Positions 25,932 to 35,499 are shown, numbered from the stretch's first letter. The stretch: 63,649 nucleotides of DNA from JBKBKC01 sp046294265 (GCA_046294265.1 JBKBKC010000018.1:1-63649), one strand, 5' to 3'. Notes: a model not told the origin generated them from the sequence alone. Numbers and translations are program-made.

Positions 25932-28751
25932 ATGACACCCTTCGCCGCCCGCCTGACCCGCTGCCCCATCGCCGTCGATGCCGAGGCCGCCGCCGACACC
26001 GCGCGCGCCTTTTCCGACCTCGCCCCCCCCCTGCGCGACCTCATCGCGGGCACGGCCGGCGGCAGCCCCTTCCTGCGCGGCCTGATGGGGCGCGAAGGCG
26101 ACTGGCTGCGGGTCGCCCTGACGCTGGCCCCCGAAACCGCGCTTGCCGCCATCCTCACGCCGCTGGACACCACCCCGCCCGACGCGCTGCCCGCCGCCCT
26201 GCGCCAGGCCAAGCGCCGCGTGGCCCTGCTTGCCGCCCTTGCAGACCTCGGCGGCGTCTGGCCGCTGGAGGCGGTGACGGGCGCCCTGACCCAGCTTGCC
26301 GACCGCGCCGTCCACCTGTCGATGACAGCACTGGTGGCCGAAGAGATCCGGCGCGGCAAACTGCCCGGCGCCACCCCCGACGATGCCGCCACCGCCGCAG
26401 GCATGGTCACCCTGGCCATGGGCAAGATGGGCGCGCATGAGCTGAACTATTCCTCCGACATCGACCTGATCTGCCTTTACGACGAAACCCGCTACCCGGG
26501 CGCCGAGCATGAGGCCCGCGCCGCCTTCATCCGCGTGGCGCGCAAGATGTGCGCCTGGCTGTCGGATCTGACCGAAGGCGGCTATGTCTTTCGCACCGAC
26601 CTGCGCCTGCGCCCCGATGCGGCCGTCACGCCCGTCTGCCTGTCGATGGCCGCCGCGGAAGGGTATTACGAGGCCGAGGGCCGCACCTGGGAACGCGCGG
26701 CCTATATCAAGGCGCGCCCCTGCGGCGGCGACCTCGCGGCGGGCAACCGGTTCCTGAAAGCGCTCACCCCGTTTGTCTGGCGCCGCCATCTCGACTTTGC
26801 CGCCATCCAGGATGCGCATGACATGCGCCTGCGCATCCGCAGCCACCGCAACCTGCACGGCCCCGTCACGCTGGAGGGGCACAACATGAAGCTGGGGCAG
26901 GGCGGCATCCGCGAGATCGAATTCTTCACCCAGACCCGCCAGCTCATCGCCGGGGGCCGCGACCCCGCGCTGCGCGACCGCGCCACCGTGGCGGCCCTCG
27001 CGGCCCTGTCGGCAAAGGGCTGGCTCCCGCAAGACGTGGCCGATGAACTCACCGCGCATTACCGCGCGCACCGCGAGGTGGAACACCGCATCCAGATGGT
27101 GAACGACGCCCAAACGCACGACCTGCCCACGTCGCCCGAGGGGATCACCCGCATCGCCCGCCTCTGCGGCGCCCCCGACACCGCCCGCTTCCGCGCCGAC
27201 CTGATGGACCGGTTGATCCGCGTGGAAACCCTGACCGAAGGCTTCTTCGCGCCCGGCGAGGTGCAGGACGGCCCCGTCCTGTCGGACCAGGCGCAGGCGG
27301 TGGTGGACGGCTGGAAAGGCTATGCCGCCCTGCGCTCGGACCGCGCGCGCGAGGTGTTCCGCCGCCTGGCCCCCCAGATCCTCACCCGCCTCGCCCGCGC
27401 CGCCAACCCGGATGAGGCGCTGGCGGCCTTCGACGGCTTTCTCAAGGGCCTGCCTGCGGGCGTGCAGGTGTTCTCGCTGTTCGAGGCCAACCCCTCGCTG
27501 ATCGACCTGATGGGCGACATTGCGGCCACCGCCCCGGCGCTGGCCAAACACCTGGCGCGCAACGCGGGCGTGTTCGACGCGGTGATCGGCGGCGATTTCT
27601 TTGCCCCCTGGCCAGGGGCGGCGGCACTGGCCGCGACCCTGACCGAAGACCTCGCCGCCGTGCCGGATTATGAGCGAAAGCTGGACCGCGCGCGCGTCTG
27701 GGCGCGCGAATGGCATTTCCGCACGGGCGTCCACCACCTGCGCGGCCTGATCGACGCTTTCGAGGCGGGCAAATGCTATGCCGATCTGGCCGAGGCGGTG
27801 ATCGCCGCCCTCTGGCCCGCCGTCACCGCCGAATTCGCGCGCAAGCATGGGGCGCCGCCCGGCAGGGGCGCGGTGGTGATGGGCATGGGCTCGGTGGGGG
27901 CGGGGCGGCTCAACGCGCAGTCCGACCTTGACCTGATCGTGATCTACGATGCCGGGGGGGTCGAGGCGTCGGAGGGCCCGCGCCCGCTGGCCGCCCGCCC
28001 CTATTATGCGCGGCTGACGCAAGCCATGGTCACCGCGCTGACCGCGCAGATGGCCGAGGGGCGGCTTTACGAGGTGGACATGCGCCTGCGCCCCTCGGGG
28101 CGGCAAGGGCCGGTGGCCACCTCGCTTGCGGCCTTTGAAAGCTACCAGATGACCGAGGCCTGGACATGGGAACATCTGGCCCTCACCCGCGCCCGCGTGC
28201 TGGCCGGGCCGCGCGATCTGGCCGCGCAGGTCGAAGCGGTGCGCCGCGCCGTGCTGACGGCCAAGGGGCCGGGCGAAGGGGTGATGGCCGATGTGGCCGA
28301 CATGCGCGCCCGCCTGCGCAGCGCCAAACCCGCTGCGGGGGCCTGGGAGGCGAAGAACGGCCCGGGCCGTCTGATGGACATCGAACTGATGGCCCAGACC
28401 TGCGCCCTGCGTGCGGGCGACCCCGCGCGCCGGGTCGAGGCGCAACTGCGCGCGGGCCTCCGCACGGGGGCCTTGACGGCGGCCGAGGAAGAGGTGCTCC
28501 TCGCCGCCTACCGGCTCTGCTGGCGGCTGCAGGCGGGCACGCGCCTCCTGACCGACCGGCCGCTGGAAATGGACAAGCTTGGCTTGGGCGGGCGCGCCTT
28601 TCTGGCGCGCGAGACGGGCGAGGCGGATGATGCATCGCTGACAGCCCAACTGACGGCGCGCACGGATGCGGCGGCGGCGGTGATCGACGTCAGGCTGCGC
28701 GATGGGGCGGGCAGCGCAACAGCGGAACCGGGGAACGGGGGGACAGGATGA
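25932..28751 (+). CDS. glnE: Bifunctional glutamine synthetase adenylyltransferase/deadenylase
   Basis: This 939-residue enzyme adds and removes AMP on glutamine synthetase under control of PII. Each half has a nucleotidyltransferase core: MGKMGAHELNYSSDIDLICL in the first and MGMGSVGAGRLNAQSDLDLI in the second, with RTDLRLRPDG-like and DMRLRPSGRQGPVA motifs following. The length matches the family. It overlaps the next gene by 4 bases. Confidence 0.96.
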   Translation: MTPFAARLTRCPIAVDAEAAADTARAFSDLAPPLRDLIAGTAGGSPFLRGLMGREGDWLRVALTLAPETALAAILTPLDTTPPDALPAALRQAKRRVALLAALADLGGVWPLEAVTGALTQLADRAVHLSMTALVAEEIRRGKLPGATPDDAATAAGMVTLAMGKMGAHELNYSSDIDLICLYDETRYPGAEHEARAAFIRVARKMCAWLSDLTEGGYVFRTDLRLRPDAAVTPVCLSMAAAEGYYEAEGRTWERAAYIKARPCGGDLAAGNRFLKALTPFVWRRHLDFAAIQDAHDMRLRIRSHRNLHGPVTLEGHNMKLGQGGIREIEFFTQTRQLIAGGRDPALRDRATVAALAALSAKGWLPQDVADELTAHYRAHREVEHRIQMVNDAQTHDLPTSPEGITRIARLCGAPDTARFRADLMDRLIRVETLTEGFFAPGEVQDGPVLSDQAQAVVDGWKGYAALRSDRAREVFRRLAPQILTRLARAANPDEALAAFDGFLKGLPAGVQVFSLFEANPSLIDLMGDIAATAPALAKHLARNAGVFDAVIGGDFFAPWPGAAALAATLTEDLAAVPDYERKLDRARVWAREWHFRTGVHHLRGLIDAFEAGKCYADLAEAVIAALWPAVTAEFARKHGAPPGRGAVVMGMGSVGAGRLNAQSDLDLIVIYDAGGVEASEGPRPLAARPYYARLTQAMVTALTAQMAEGRLYEVDMRLRPSGRQGPVATSLAAFESYQMTEAWTWEHLALTRARVLAGPRDLAAQVEAVRRAVLTAKGPGEGVMADVADMRARLRSAKPAAGAWEAKNGPGRLMDIELMAQTCALRAGDPARRVEAQLRAGLRTGALTAAEEEVLLAAYRLCWRLQAGTRLLTDRPLEMDKLGLGGRAFLARETGEADDASLTAQLTARTDAAAAVIDVRLRDGAGSATAEPGNGGTG

Positions 28752-29023
28752 CGCCGGATGAGGCAGACCCCAAGGGGCTGATCCGCGAAAGCTACCGGAT
28801 CGAGGGGATCTCCCCCGGCGAATGCCGGTCGGTGTTCCTCGACTGGGCGCTCAGCCTGCCTGTGGGGGCCGACATGGCGCGGGCGCTGTCGGTGCTGACC
28901 GCCCATTACGGCGCCCCCGCGCCCGACCACCCGATGACCGCCGTGCTGCACGACGGCACCGGCCAGGCCGAAGCCCCCCGCCGCCGGGGCGGGCGTGCTG
29001 GACGGCTGGACGACGCAGGCTAA
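28748..29023 (+). CDS. Conserved hypothetical protein coupled to glnE
   Basis: This 91-residue protein overlaps the glnE stop (ATGA), so it is translated with it. The core GLIRESYRIEGISPGECRSV and FLDWALSLPVGAD looks like a conserved small protein of Rhodobacteraceae found in this position. There is no known function. The C-terminal 15 residues are Arg/Gly-rich and may not be conserved. Confidence 0.75.
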   Translation: MTPDEADPKGLIRESYRIEGISPGECRSVFLDWALSLPVGADMARALSVLTAHYGAPAPDHPMTAVLHDGTGQAEAPRRRGGRAGRLDDAG

Positions 29024-29548
29024 GGTCGGGCGAGGGCGTGCCTTCGGTCCAGACAGGAAATGGCAGTCCGCCAAGGGCGCCGGTCCGCCGATCGGCAGAC
29101 CGCTTTCTCTTGCGCCCCGGCCCCTTCCTCCTTTGCCCCGGCCCCGAGGGACATCGCGCGCCGGCACGGCAACGGCCGTCGTGACACATCCCGCCCAAAC
29201 CGCATCGCGCCCGCCACACCGCCCGCCACACCGCCCGCCCCCCGAACCGCCCCCCGAACCGCCCCCCGAACCGCCGCCCGCACCAGCAGCCGGACCGACA
29301 CCTGGTAAGAAACCCGAACCGAAACCCTGACCGGCACCCGGACCGCCGCGCAAGTGCAGTGATCCGCACCTCCGTCAGGTCCGCCCGCAGCAAGGCCGCC
29401 CCACCCAGCAGCCCGTCGCCGCCATCCCGTCCCTCGCGCGCGAGCTCTCGGCCGGAGGTCTTAACAGTTTATGAACGCAGCAAAGCAAGCCCTTGATCTA
29501 TCTTGCCCAAACCTCTGTCCCACCGTGGGACGGCACCCCGCACAGGCC
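29024..29548. repeat. Intergenic region with C-rich tandem repeats
   Basis: These 525 bases between convergent genes hold no convincing gene. At about 29213-29285 there are tandem units close to CACACCGCCCGC and CCCCGAACCGCC (three near-identical copies of the latter). Long open frames across it encode only Pro/Arg-rich sequence and are artefacts. A palindrome (29518-29532) sits near its right end. Confidence 0.6.
29518..29532. promoter_or_regulatory. Perfect palindrome GTCCCAC-C-GTGGGAC, copy 1
   Basis: A 15-base perfect inverted repeat 16 bases beyond the eda stop. The same core occurs at 49273-49289, beyond the stop of the DUF815 gene, with a similarly spaced AAGAT..ATCAA block after it. 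It may be a protein-binding site or part of a dispersed intergenic motif. Confidence 0.5.
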
Positions 29549-30190
29549 TCAGCCCCGCAGCGCCGCCGCCTCCGCCGCCAGCGCCGTGATCGCTGCCCAG
29601 TCCCCCCCCGCCATCGCATCCTTGGGCGCGACCCAGCTCCCCCCCACGCACAGCACGTTGGACAGCCCCAGATAATCCCGGGCGTTCTTCAACCCGATCC
29701 CCCCTGTCGGGCAGAATTTCACGTGCGGGATCGGCGCACCGATGGATTTCAAATAGGCCGCCCCCCCCGCCTGCTCGGCCGGAAAGAACTTCAGCGTGGT
29801 GTGCCCCCGCTCCAGAAGCGCCATGATCTCCGACGCCGTCGCCGCCCCGGGCAACAGCGGCAGGTCGTGCTCGGCGCAGGCGTCCAGCAGCCGCTCCGTC
29901 GCCCCCGGCGATACCCCGAACAGCGCCCCCGCCGCCTTGGCCGCCCTCACATCGGCAGGCGTCAACAGCGTCCCCGCGCCCACAACGCCCCCCTCGACCT
30001 CCACCATCGCCCGGATCGCGTCCAGCGCGACGGGCGTTCGCAGCGTCACCTCCAGCGCCGGCAAACCCCCCGCCACCAGCGCCCGCGCCAGCTGCGCGGC
30101 ATGGGCGGGGTTGTCGATGACCAGAACCGGGATCACCGGGGCAAGGCGACAGATGTCGGCAGCTTTCGCAGATTGTTCGGCGGGGGTCAT
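29549..30190 (-). CDS. eda: KDPG/KHG aldolase
   Basis: This 213-residue enzyme splits 2-keto-3-deoxy-6-phosphogluconate into pyruvate and glyceraldehyde 3-phosphate, the last step of the Entner-Doudoroff route. Motifs are VIPVLVIDN, LEVTLRTPVALDAI (catalytic Glu), VGAGTLLTP, and the Schiff-base lysine in TTLKFFPAEQAGG with FCPTGGIG. It follows edd on the same strand, 279 bases away, with dispersed repeats between. Confidence 0.95.
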   Translation of the reverse strand: MTPAEQSAKAADICRLAPVIPVLVIDNPAHAAQLARALVAGGLPALEVTLRTPVALDAIRAMVEVEGGVVGAGTLLTPADVRAAKAAGALFGVSPGATERLLDACAEHDLPLLPGAATASEIMALLERGHTTLKFFPAEQAGGAAYLKSIGAPIPHVKFCPTGGIGLKNARDYLGLSNVLCVGGSWVAPKDAMAGGDWAAITALAAEAAALRG

Positions 30191-30237
30191 CGGATGCTCC
30201 TGATCCTGCGTGTGGTGCGAGGGCGGTGGGGTCGGAA

Positions 30238-30270
30238 GCCTCCGGCGGGGATATTTGGGCCAAGATGAAA
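30238..30270 (+). repeat. Dispersed intergenic repeat, copy A
   Basis: Begins GCCTCCGGCGGGGATATTTG and ends CCAAGATGAAA. Its reverse complement recurs 135 bases away (30406-30438) with about 30 of 33 positions equal. Similar short intergenic elements are common in Rhodobacteraceae (from memory) and probably act as terminators or processing sites. Confidence 0.65.
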
Positions 30271-30405
30271 TCGCAAGTGATCAGGATCGACACCCCGTCT
30301 CGGGCCGCACCGTCGCGATTGATGCGGGGGAGACAGGGTGCCTTTCACCTTGGGCGGTCATCGGCGTCCCCGCCTGTACCGCCCTATCAATACACCCTGA
30401 TTTCC

Positions 30406-30438
30406 TTTCATCTTGGTTAAAATATCCCCGCCGGAGGC
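30406..30438 (-). repeat. Dispersed intergenic repeat, copy B (inverted)
   Basis: TTTCATCTTGG...ATATCCCCGCCGGAGGC is the inverted partner of 30238-30270. The pair could fold into a large stem in an edd-eda transcript or stop transcription between the two genes. Confidence 0.65.
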
Positions 30439-30469
30439 GCATGTTTCCGCTGGCGTTCCCGCCGGGCGA

Positions 30470-32275
30470 TCAGACGACCACGGCCGCCCCCTCGGTCGAG
30501 TTGCCCACGCTGCGGCGGAACGCCTCGAAGAGCTCGCGCCCGATGCCGTGGCGATTGGCGGTCAGGTCGGCGGTGACCGGCATCCGGGTATCGAAATCGG
30601 GGGCGAGGCAGGTCAGGATGCCCGAATCCGCGTCCAGCCTGACAAGGTCGCCGTCGCGCAGGCGGGCCAGGGGTCCGCCCACGGCGGCCTCCGGCGAGAC
30701 ATGGATCGCTGCGGGCACCTTGCCGCTGGCGCCGGACATGCGGCCATCGGTCACCAAAGCCACGCGCAGTCCGCGGTCCTGCAGGATGGTCAGCGTCGGC
30801 GTCAGCGAATGAAGCTCGGGCATGCCGTTGGCTTGGGGGCCCTGGAAACGCACCACGATCACCGCGTCGGCGGTGAAGGCGCCCGCCTTGAAGGCGCGTT
30901 TCACCTCTTCCTGGTCGTGGAAGATGCGCGCCGGGGCCTGGATCACATGGCGGTCGGGCAGGACGGAAGAGACCTTGACCACCCCGCGCCCCAGGTTGCC
31001 CGAGAGCTGTTTCAGCCCGCCGGTCCTCGCGAAGGGGTCGGCCGCGGGGCGCAGGATCCTGTCGTTCAGGCTGGTGGCGGGGCCGTCCTTCCAGCCGAGC
31101 TTGCCGCCCGCCAGCGTCGGCTCCTGCCGGTAATGCGTCATCCCCTCGCCCGCCACGGTGCGGGCGTCGGGGTGCAGCAGCCCTGCGTCCAGCAGCTGAC
31201 CGATCAGGAACTGCAGCCCCCCCGCGGCGTGGAAGTGGTTCACGTCGGCCAGGCCATTGGGATAGACCTTGGCCATCAGCGGCACCGCGTCCGACAGATC
31301 GGCGAAATCCTCCAGATCCAGGATCACGCCCGAGGCGCGCGCCATCGCGGGCAGGTGCAGCACCAGGTTGGTAGAGCCGCCCGTGGCCATCAGCCCCACG
31401 AGGCCGTTGACATAGGCGCGCTCGTCCAGCACCTCGCCCGCGGGGCGATAGTCATTCCCAAGCGCCGTGATCGCCGCCGCCCGCTCCACCGCCGCCACCG
31501 TCAGCGCCTCGCGCAGCGGCGTGCCGGGATTGACGAAGCTGGCGCCAGGCAAATGCAGGCCCATGAATTCCATCAGCATCTGGTTGGTGTTGGCCGTGCC
31601 GTAGAAGGTGCAGGTGCCGGGGCCGTGGTAGCTGGCCATCTCGGCGGCCATCAGCTCTTCGCGGCTGGCCTGTCCCTGGGCATAGGCGTTGCGCACGCGG
31701 CCCTTTTCGTCGTTGGGCAGGCCCGAGGTCATCGGCCCCGCGGGCACGAAGACCGCGGGGATATGCCCGAAGGTTGCCGCAGCGATCACCAGCCCCGGCA
31801 CGATCTTGTCGCAAACGCCGAGGAACAGCGCCGCGTCAAAGCAGTTGTGCGACAGCGCCACGCCCGCGGCCAGCGCGATCACGTCGCGCGAAAACAGCGA
31901 CAGTTCCATCCCGGGCTGCCCCTGCGTCACCCCGTCGCACATCGCGGGCACACCGCCCGCCACCTGCGCCGTGGCCCCGGCCGCGCGGGCGGCGGCACGG
32001 ATGACCGCCGGGAAATGCTCATAGGGCTGATGCGCCGACAGCATGTCGTTGTAGGCCGTGACGATGCCGATGTTGGGCGCGCGCGCGGCGGCGAGCGCGT
32101 CCTTGTCGGCCCCCATGGCGGCATAGGCATGGGCCTGGTTGCCGCAACTCAGATGCGCGCGCGCCGGGCCTGCGGATGCCGCCTCGGCCATCCGGTCCAG
32201 ATACGCCCCGCGCGGGCCTTCCGAGCGGGCGCGGATGCGGTCGGTCACGCGGGCGATGGTGGGGTGGAGCGTCAT
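30470..32275 (-). CDS. edd: 6-phosphogluconate dehydratase
   Basis: This 601-residue Fe-S enzyme turns 6-phosphogluconate into KDPG. It shows the IlvD/Edd pattern: IGIVTAYNDMLSAHQPYEHF, VPAMCDGVTQGQPGMELSLF (Fe-S Cys), HNCFDAALFLGVCDKIVPG, and VTDGRMSGASGKVPAAIHVSPEA. The length is typical of Edd. It lies upstream of eda on the same strand. A LacI-type palindrome precedes it. Confidence 0.96.
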   Translation of the reverse strand: MTLHPTIARVTDRIRARSEGPRGAYLDRMAEAASAGPARAHLSCGNQAHAYAAMGADKDALAAARAPNIGIVTAYNDMLSAHQPYEHFPAVIRAAARAAGATAQVAGGVPAMCDGVTQGQPGMELSLFSRDVIALAAGVALSHNCFDAALFLGVCDKIVPGLVIAAATFGHIPAVFVPAGPMTSGLPNDEKGRVRNAYAQGQASREELMAAEMASYHGPGTCTFYGTANTNQMLMEFMGLHLPGASFVNPGTPLREALTVAAVERAAAITALGNDYRPAGEVLDERAYVNGLVGLMATGGSTNLVLHLPAMARASGVILDLEDFADLSDAVPLMAKVYPNGLADVNHFHAAGGLQFLIGQLLDAGLLHPDARTVAGEGMTHYRQEPTLAGGKLGWKDGPATSLNDRILRPAADPFARTGGLKQLSGNLGRGVVKVSSVLPDRHVIQAPARIFHDQEEVKRAFKAGAFTADAVIVVRFQGPQANGMPELHSLTPTLTILQDRGLRVALVTDGRMSGASGKVPAAIHVSPEAAVGGPLARLRDGDLVRLDADSGILTCLAPDFDTRMPVTADLTANRHGIGRELFEAFRRSVGNSTEGAAVVV

Positions 32276-32311
32276 GGGGGCCTCCTGCCTGATCGCCTGC
32301 CAGTCTAGGCC

Positions 32312-32323
32312 GTTACCGCTAAC
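32312..32323. promoter_or_regulatory. LacI-family-like operator upstream of edd
   Basis: GTTACCGCTAAC is an inverted repeat with a mismatched centre, close to the GTTACCGGTAAC sites of gluconate and Entner-Doudoroff regulators of the LacI family. It lies 37 bases before the edd start. CceR-type control is known in Rhodobacter; assignment here is inference. Confidence 0.4.
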
Positions 32324-32411
32324 AGCGCAATCGGGATGGCGGTCAGGGTCACGTGATTTGTCACGCTGCGGCCGGTTTACGAGACCCGTGGAACTGGCAT
32401 AGTCTTTGTCG

Positions 32412-35078
32412 ATGCGCGCCTTGACTTTCGCCCTGATCCTTGCCGCAACGTCCGGCCCGCTTGCGGCCCAATACTGGCCATACGATGCCTCGCTGATGCC
32501 ACTGGTGCACCGACTGGAGGCAGCGGCCGGCGCGGGCGATCACGAGACTGCCGAGGCAGAGGCGCGCGCGCTTGTCGAGGGTGCAACGCGCCTCCATGGC
32601 GCGTTTGCGGTGCAGACACTGGAGGCCCGGCATGCGCTGGCCACGCAGGTCGGGATGTTGCGCGGGCGCAAGCGCGAGTCGCTGGACATGTTCCGCGCGC
32701 TGGTGGACGACTGGGCGGCGCAGCTTTCCACCTGGCACCCCAGCGCGCAGGACCCCAAGATGGGGCTCGCCATGGCGTTGACCGAGTTGCAGGCCCCGGA
32801 AGAGGCGCTGCCGATCGCCATGGACGCGCTGCGGGCGATCGAGGCGCTGGGGGGCAAGGACTCGCCCAAGGCGCTGATCTGGCGTTACAACCTTGCAGGC
32901 ATCTTTGTCGATCTGGGCTATTGGGCCGAGGGGCTGTCAGCCTTTGAGACGACGGCACGGGACCTGCGCGCGCGGGGAGACGATCTTGCGCTGCATCGCC
33001 TGGCGCTCGTGGAACGCGAGCGCGGTCGGCTTTTGCGGAAGATGGGGCGGGGGGCGGATGCGGTGTCGGCCTATGCGCTGGCCGTTCCGCTGTTCGAGGC
33101 GCATTTCGGCACCCACCATCCCCAGACCATCCACACCTTGACGGAATATGCCCGCGCGTTGCTGCAGGAGCGTATGACAGATCCGCTGGGCCGCGTGATC
33201 ACCGAGGCGGCGGCCCGGTCCGACGCCGTGTTTGGCCCGGACAGCCTGCCTGCCATGGACGTGAAGGCCATCGGCGCCGTTTTCATGGCGCTTGCGGGCG
33301 CCGGGTCTGCTGAGTTTGCCACGGCGCTTGCGCAGATGGAGGCGGCGGTGACGCAAGCGGCCGACCTCTACACCCCGGGGTCGCGGCGACTGGGCGAATA
33401 CCGGGTTGAACTGGCGGCAATGCTGGTAATGGCGGGGCGGGGAGGAGAGGCGCTGGACCAGCTTCGCGGCGCGACCCGCGCGGATGTCCATGTCCGCGAC
33501 ATCCATTACGAAGCCATTCGCGCGGCCGTGAACGAAGGTTCCCTGTCGGACGGCGCGGCAACGGAAGAGGCGTTCCGTGTGGCTCAGGAACGCTACCGAA
33601 GCGAGGCGGCGCAGGCCTATCGCCAGCTGGCCCGGCGTGTCGTGGCGGACGACCATGACAAGGCCGAGGTTGCGCGCGTGACCTCCGATCTCGTCCGCAG
33701 CGAAGCGGCGTTGCAGGCCGAGTTGCTGGCACGCCTGTCCCTGACGCCCGATCTGCGCGACGGTGCCGCCGAAGCCGCGCTGCGCGCGCGCCTTGAGGCG
33801 ATCGGGCAGGAGGTGCAGGCAGGCATCGCGGCGCAGGCCGACACCGACGCGGCCTTTGCCGATCTGGCGGGGAACGGCGTGCTGAGCCTGCGCGATGCGC
33901 AGGCACTCCTCGGCCCGGATCAGGCGCTGGTGCTGATCGACACCGGATTTCAGGACGGGGAGCTGAACGTGATCCTCGCCGTGACGCGGGAACAGGCGGT
34001 CTGGCGCGTGCTGGACACGCCGCCCGGGCATTTCGGGCATGCGGTGGCGGACATCCGGCAGGGGGTCGAGACGCTTTTGGGGGTGCGGGCGGCCGTGGCG
34101 CTGGATGCGCCCGAGGCCGGGCCCGCCTTCCACGGGCCTGCCGCGCATTGGCTCTATCGCCGGACGCTGGGGGTGGTGGAGGATGTGATTGGCGACAAGC
34201 CGCATCTTCTTATCGAAACACGGGGGGCGCTGTCGGGCCTGCCGCCGCAGATGCTGCTGCGGTCGCCGATGGAGGGGGATGACCTCGGCAGGGCCGACTG
34301 GCTGGTGCGGCATCACGCGATCTCGATCCTGCCTTCGGTGTTCTCGCTGCGGGCGGCGGCGATGGCGGGCGCGCGGGCGCGGGCGCCCGAGCCGATCCTG
34401 GCGCTGGCCGATCCGGTGTTCGAGACGCGCGCAGGCGGGTTGCAGGTGGCCAGCCTCGCTGCAGGGCAGGGCGCCCTTCGCGGGGCGCTGATGCCGCTGC
34501 CGGAAACGGCGGTCGAGGCGCGGGCGGTGGCGGTGGCGCTGGGGTCGGGGCCGGAGGCGGTGCTGACGGGACCGCTTGCGACACGGGGCGCGGTGCAAGA
34601 GGCCCCGCTCGAGCGGTATCGCGTGCTCTACTTCGCCACCCATGGCCTTGTCGCGGGCGACAGGGTGCAGGGCGGCGAACTGGCCGAACCCGCGCTGGCG
34701 CTGACGGCGGATGGCGATGACGGGTTGCTGACGCAGACCGACATCGCACGGCTGCGGCTGAATGCCGACTGGGTGGTCCTGTCGGCCTGCAATACCGCCG
34801 TCGGGGACAAGCCGGGGGCCGAGGCGCTGTCGGGGCTTGCGCAGGCCTTTGTCTATGCGGGTGCGCGCGCGCTGCTGGTCAGCCATTGGCCGGTGGAAAG
34901 CAAATCCGCCGTGCGCCTGATGACCGAGACCTTCCGCATCCATGCCGAAACCCCCGGCCTGACCGGTGCCGAGGCGCAGCGCCGCGCCATGCTGGCGATG
35001 ATCGAGGCACCCCCCGATCCGCGCTGGTCGCATCCCGCCTATTGGGCGCCCTTCGTGCTGGTCGGCTCACCCGACTGA
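32412..35078 (+). CDS. Secreted CHAT-domain protein with TPR-like repeats
   Basis: This 888-residue protein has a signal peptide (MRALTFALILAATSGPLAAQ), about 450 residues of helical TPR-like repeats, and a C-terminal CHAT domain, a caspase-like protease fold. The likely catalytic pair is His in VLYFATHGLV (about residue 740) and Cys in WVVLSACNTAVGD (about 796). The end SHWPVESKSAVRLMTETFR is typical. With a signal peptide it should work in the periplasm or outside, unlike CHAT proteases of Craspase-type defence. Substrate unknown. Confidence 0.85.
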   Translation: MRALTFALILAATSGPLAAQYWPYDASLMPLVHRLEAAAGAGDHETAEAEARALVEGATRLHGAFAVQTLEARHALATQVGMLRGRKRESLDMFRALVDDWAAQLSTWHPSAQDPKMGLAMALTELQAPEEALPIAMDALRAIEALGGKDSPKALIWRYNLAGIFVDLGYWAEGLSAFETTARDLRARGDDLALHRLALVERERGRLLRKMGRGADAVSAYALAVPLFEAHFGTHHPQTIHTLTEYARALLQERMTDPLGRVITEAAARSDAVFGPDSLPAMDVKAIGAVFMALAGAGSAEFATALAQMEAAVTQAADLYTPGSRRLGEYRVELAAMLVMAGRGGEALDQLRGATRADVHVRDIHYEAIRAAVNEGSLSDGAATEEAFRVAQERYRSEAAQAYRQLARRVVADDHDKAEVARVTSDLVRSEAALQAELLARLSLTPDLRDGAAEAALRARLEAIGQEVQAGIAAQADTDAAFADLAGNGVLSLRDAQALLGPDQALVLIDTGFQDGELNVILAVTREQAVWRVLDTPPGHFGHAVADIRQGVETLLGVRAAVALDAPEAGPAFHGPAAHWLYRRTLGVVEDVIGDKPHLLIETRGALSGLPPQMLLRSPMEGDDLGRADWLVRHHAISILPSVFSLRAAAMAGARARAPEPILALADPVFETRAGGLQVASLAAGQGALRGALMPLPETAVEARAVAVALGSGPEAVLTGPLATRGAVQEAPLERYRVLYFATHGLVAGDRVQGGELAEPALALTADGDDGLLTQTDIARLRLNADWVVLSACNTAVGDKPGAEALSGLAQAFVYAGARALLVSHWPVESKSAVRLMTETFRIHAETPGLTGAEAQRRAMLAMIEAPPDPRWSHPAYWAPFVLVGSPD

Positions 35079-35192
35079 GCCATGCGTTTTTGGAATGTCC
35101 GATTTACCGCTGGCATGGCTGGTGGCGACTTTCGAGCAGGCCTATGTCTTGTGCAACCCCGAGCATGGGGCGATTGCCAAAGGATCACGCCG

Positions 35193-35363
35193 ATGTCCAC
35201 CGAACCCGATTTCACCTCCGCACAACCGCTCGACCTGGCCCGGATCGAGGCTGATGCCCACCGTCTGCGCGCCGAGGCGCTGCGGGACGGGGTGCGCTGG
35301 CTGGGCGCCCGGATCGCGGCGCTATGGTCTTCGACCCCCACGAAAGGCGCAAAAACCGCCTGA
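35193..35363 (+). CDS. Small conserved protein (56 residues)
   Basis: The frame starts at an ATG preceded by AGGA at a good distance. The product has DLARIEADAHRLRAEALRDG, which matches the pattern of a small Rhodobacteraceae protein family of unknown role (RSP_7527-like, from memory). A longer in-frame start at 35082 has no support. Confidence 0.65.
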   Translation: MSTEPDFTSAQPLDLARIEADAHRLRAEALRDGVRWLGARIAALWSSTPTKGAKTA

Positions 35364-35499
35364 AAAGGCCTGTCAGGCGGCCTCATTGTTTCCTGTGTTG
35401 CGTCAATGCCACGCAATTTCGCGCAGTTTCCCTTTTTTGGCCACATTCCGTCCGCATCACTGACCCGAACGAAAGGGTCGAACGCCCGGAGGGATGGTC

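Noticed and set aside
25842..28649. A 935-codon reverse frame opposite glnE
   Set aside because: It is the mirror of glnE and has no family features; the forward frame has both adenylyltransferase motifs.
28995..29330. Pro-rich frame in the gap after glnE
   Set aside because: It encodes only tandem C-rich repeats, lacks a ribosome site and has overlapping open frames on both strands.
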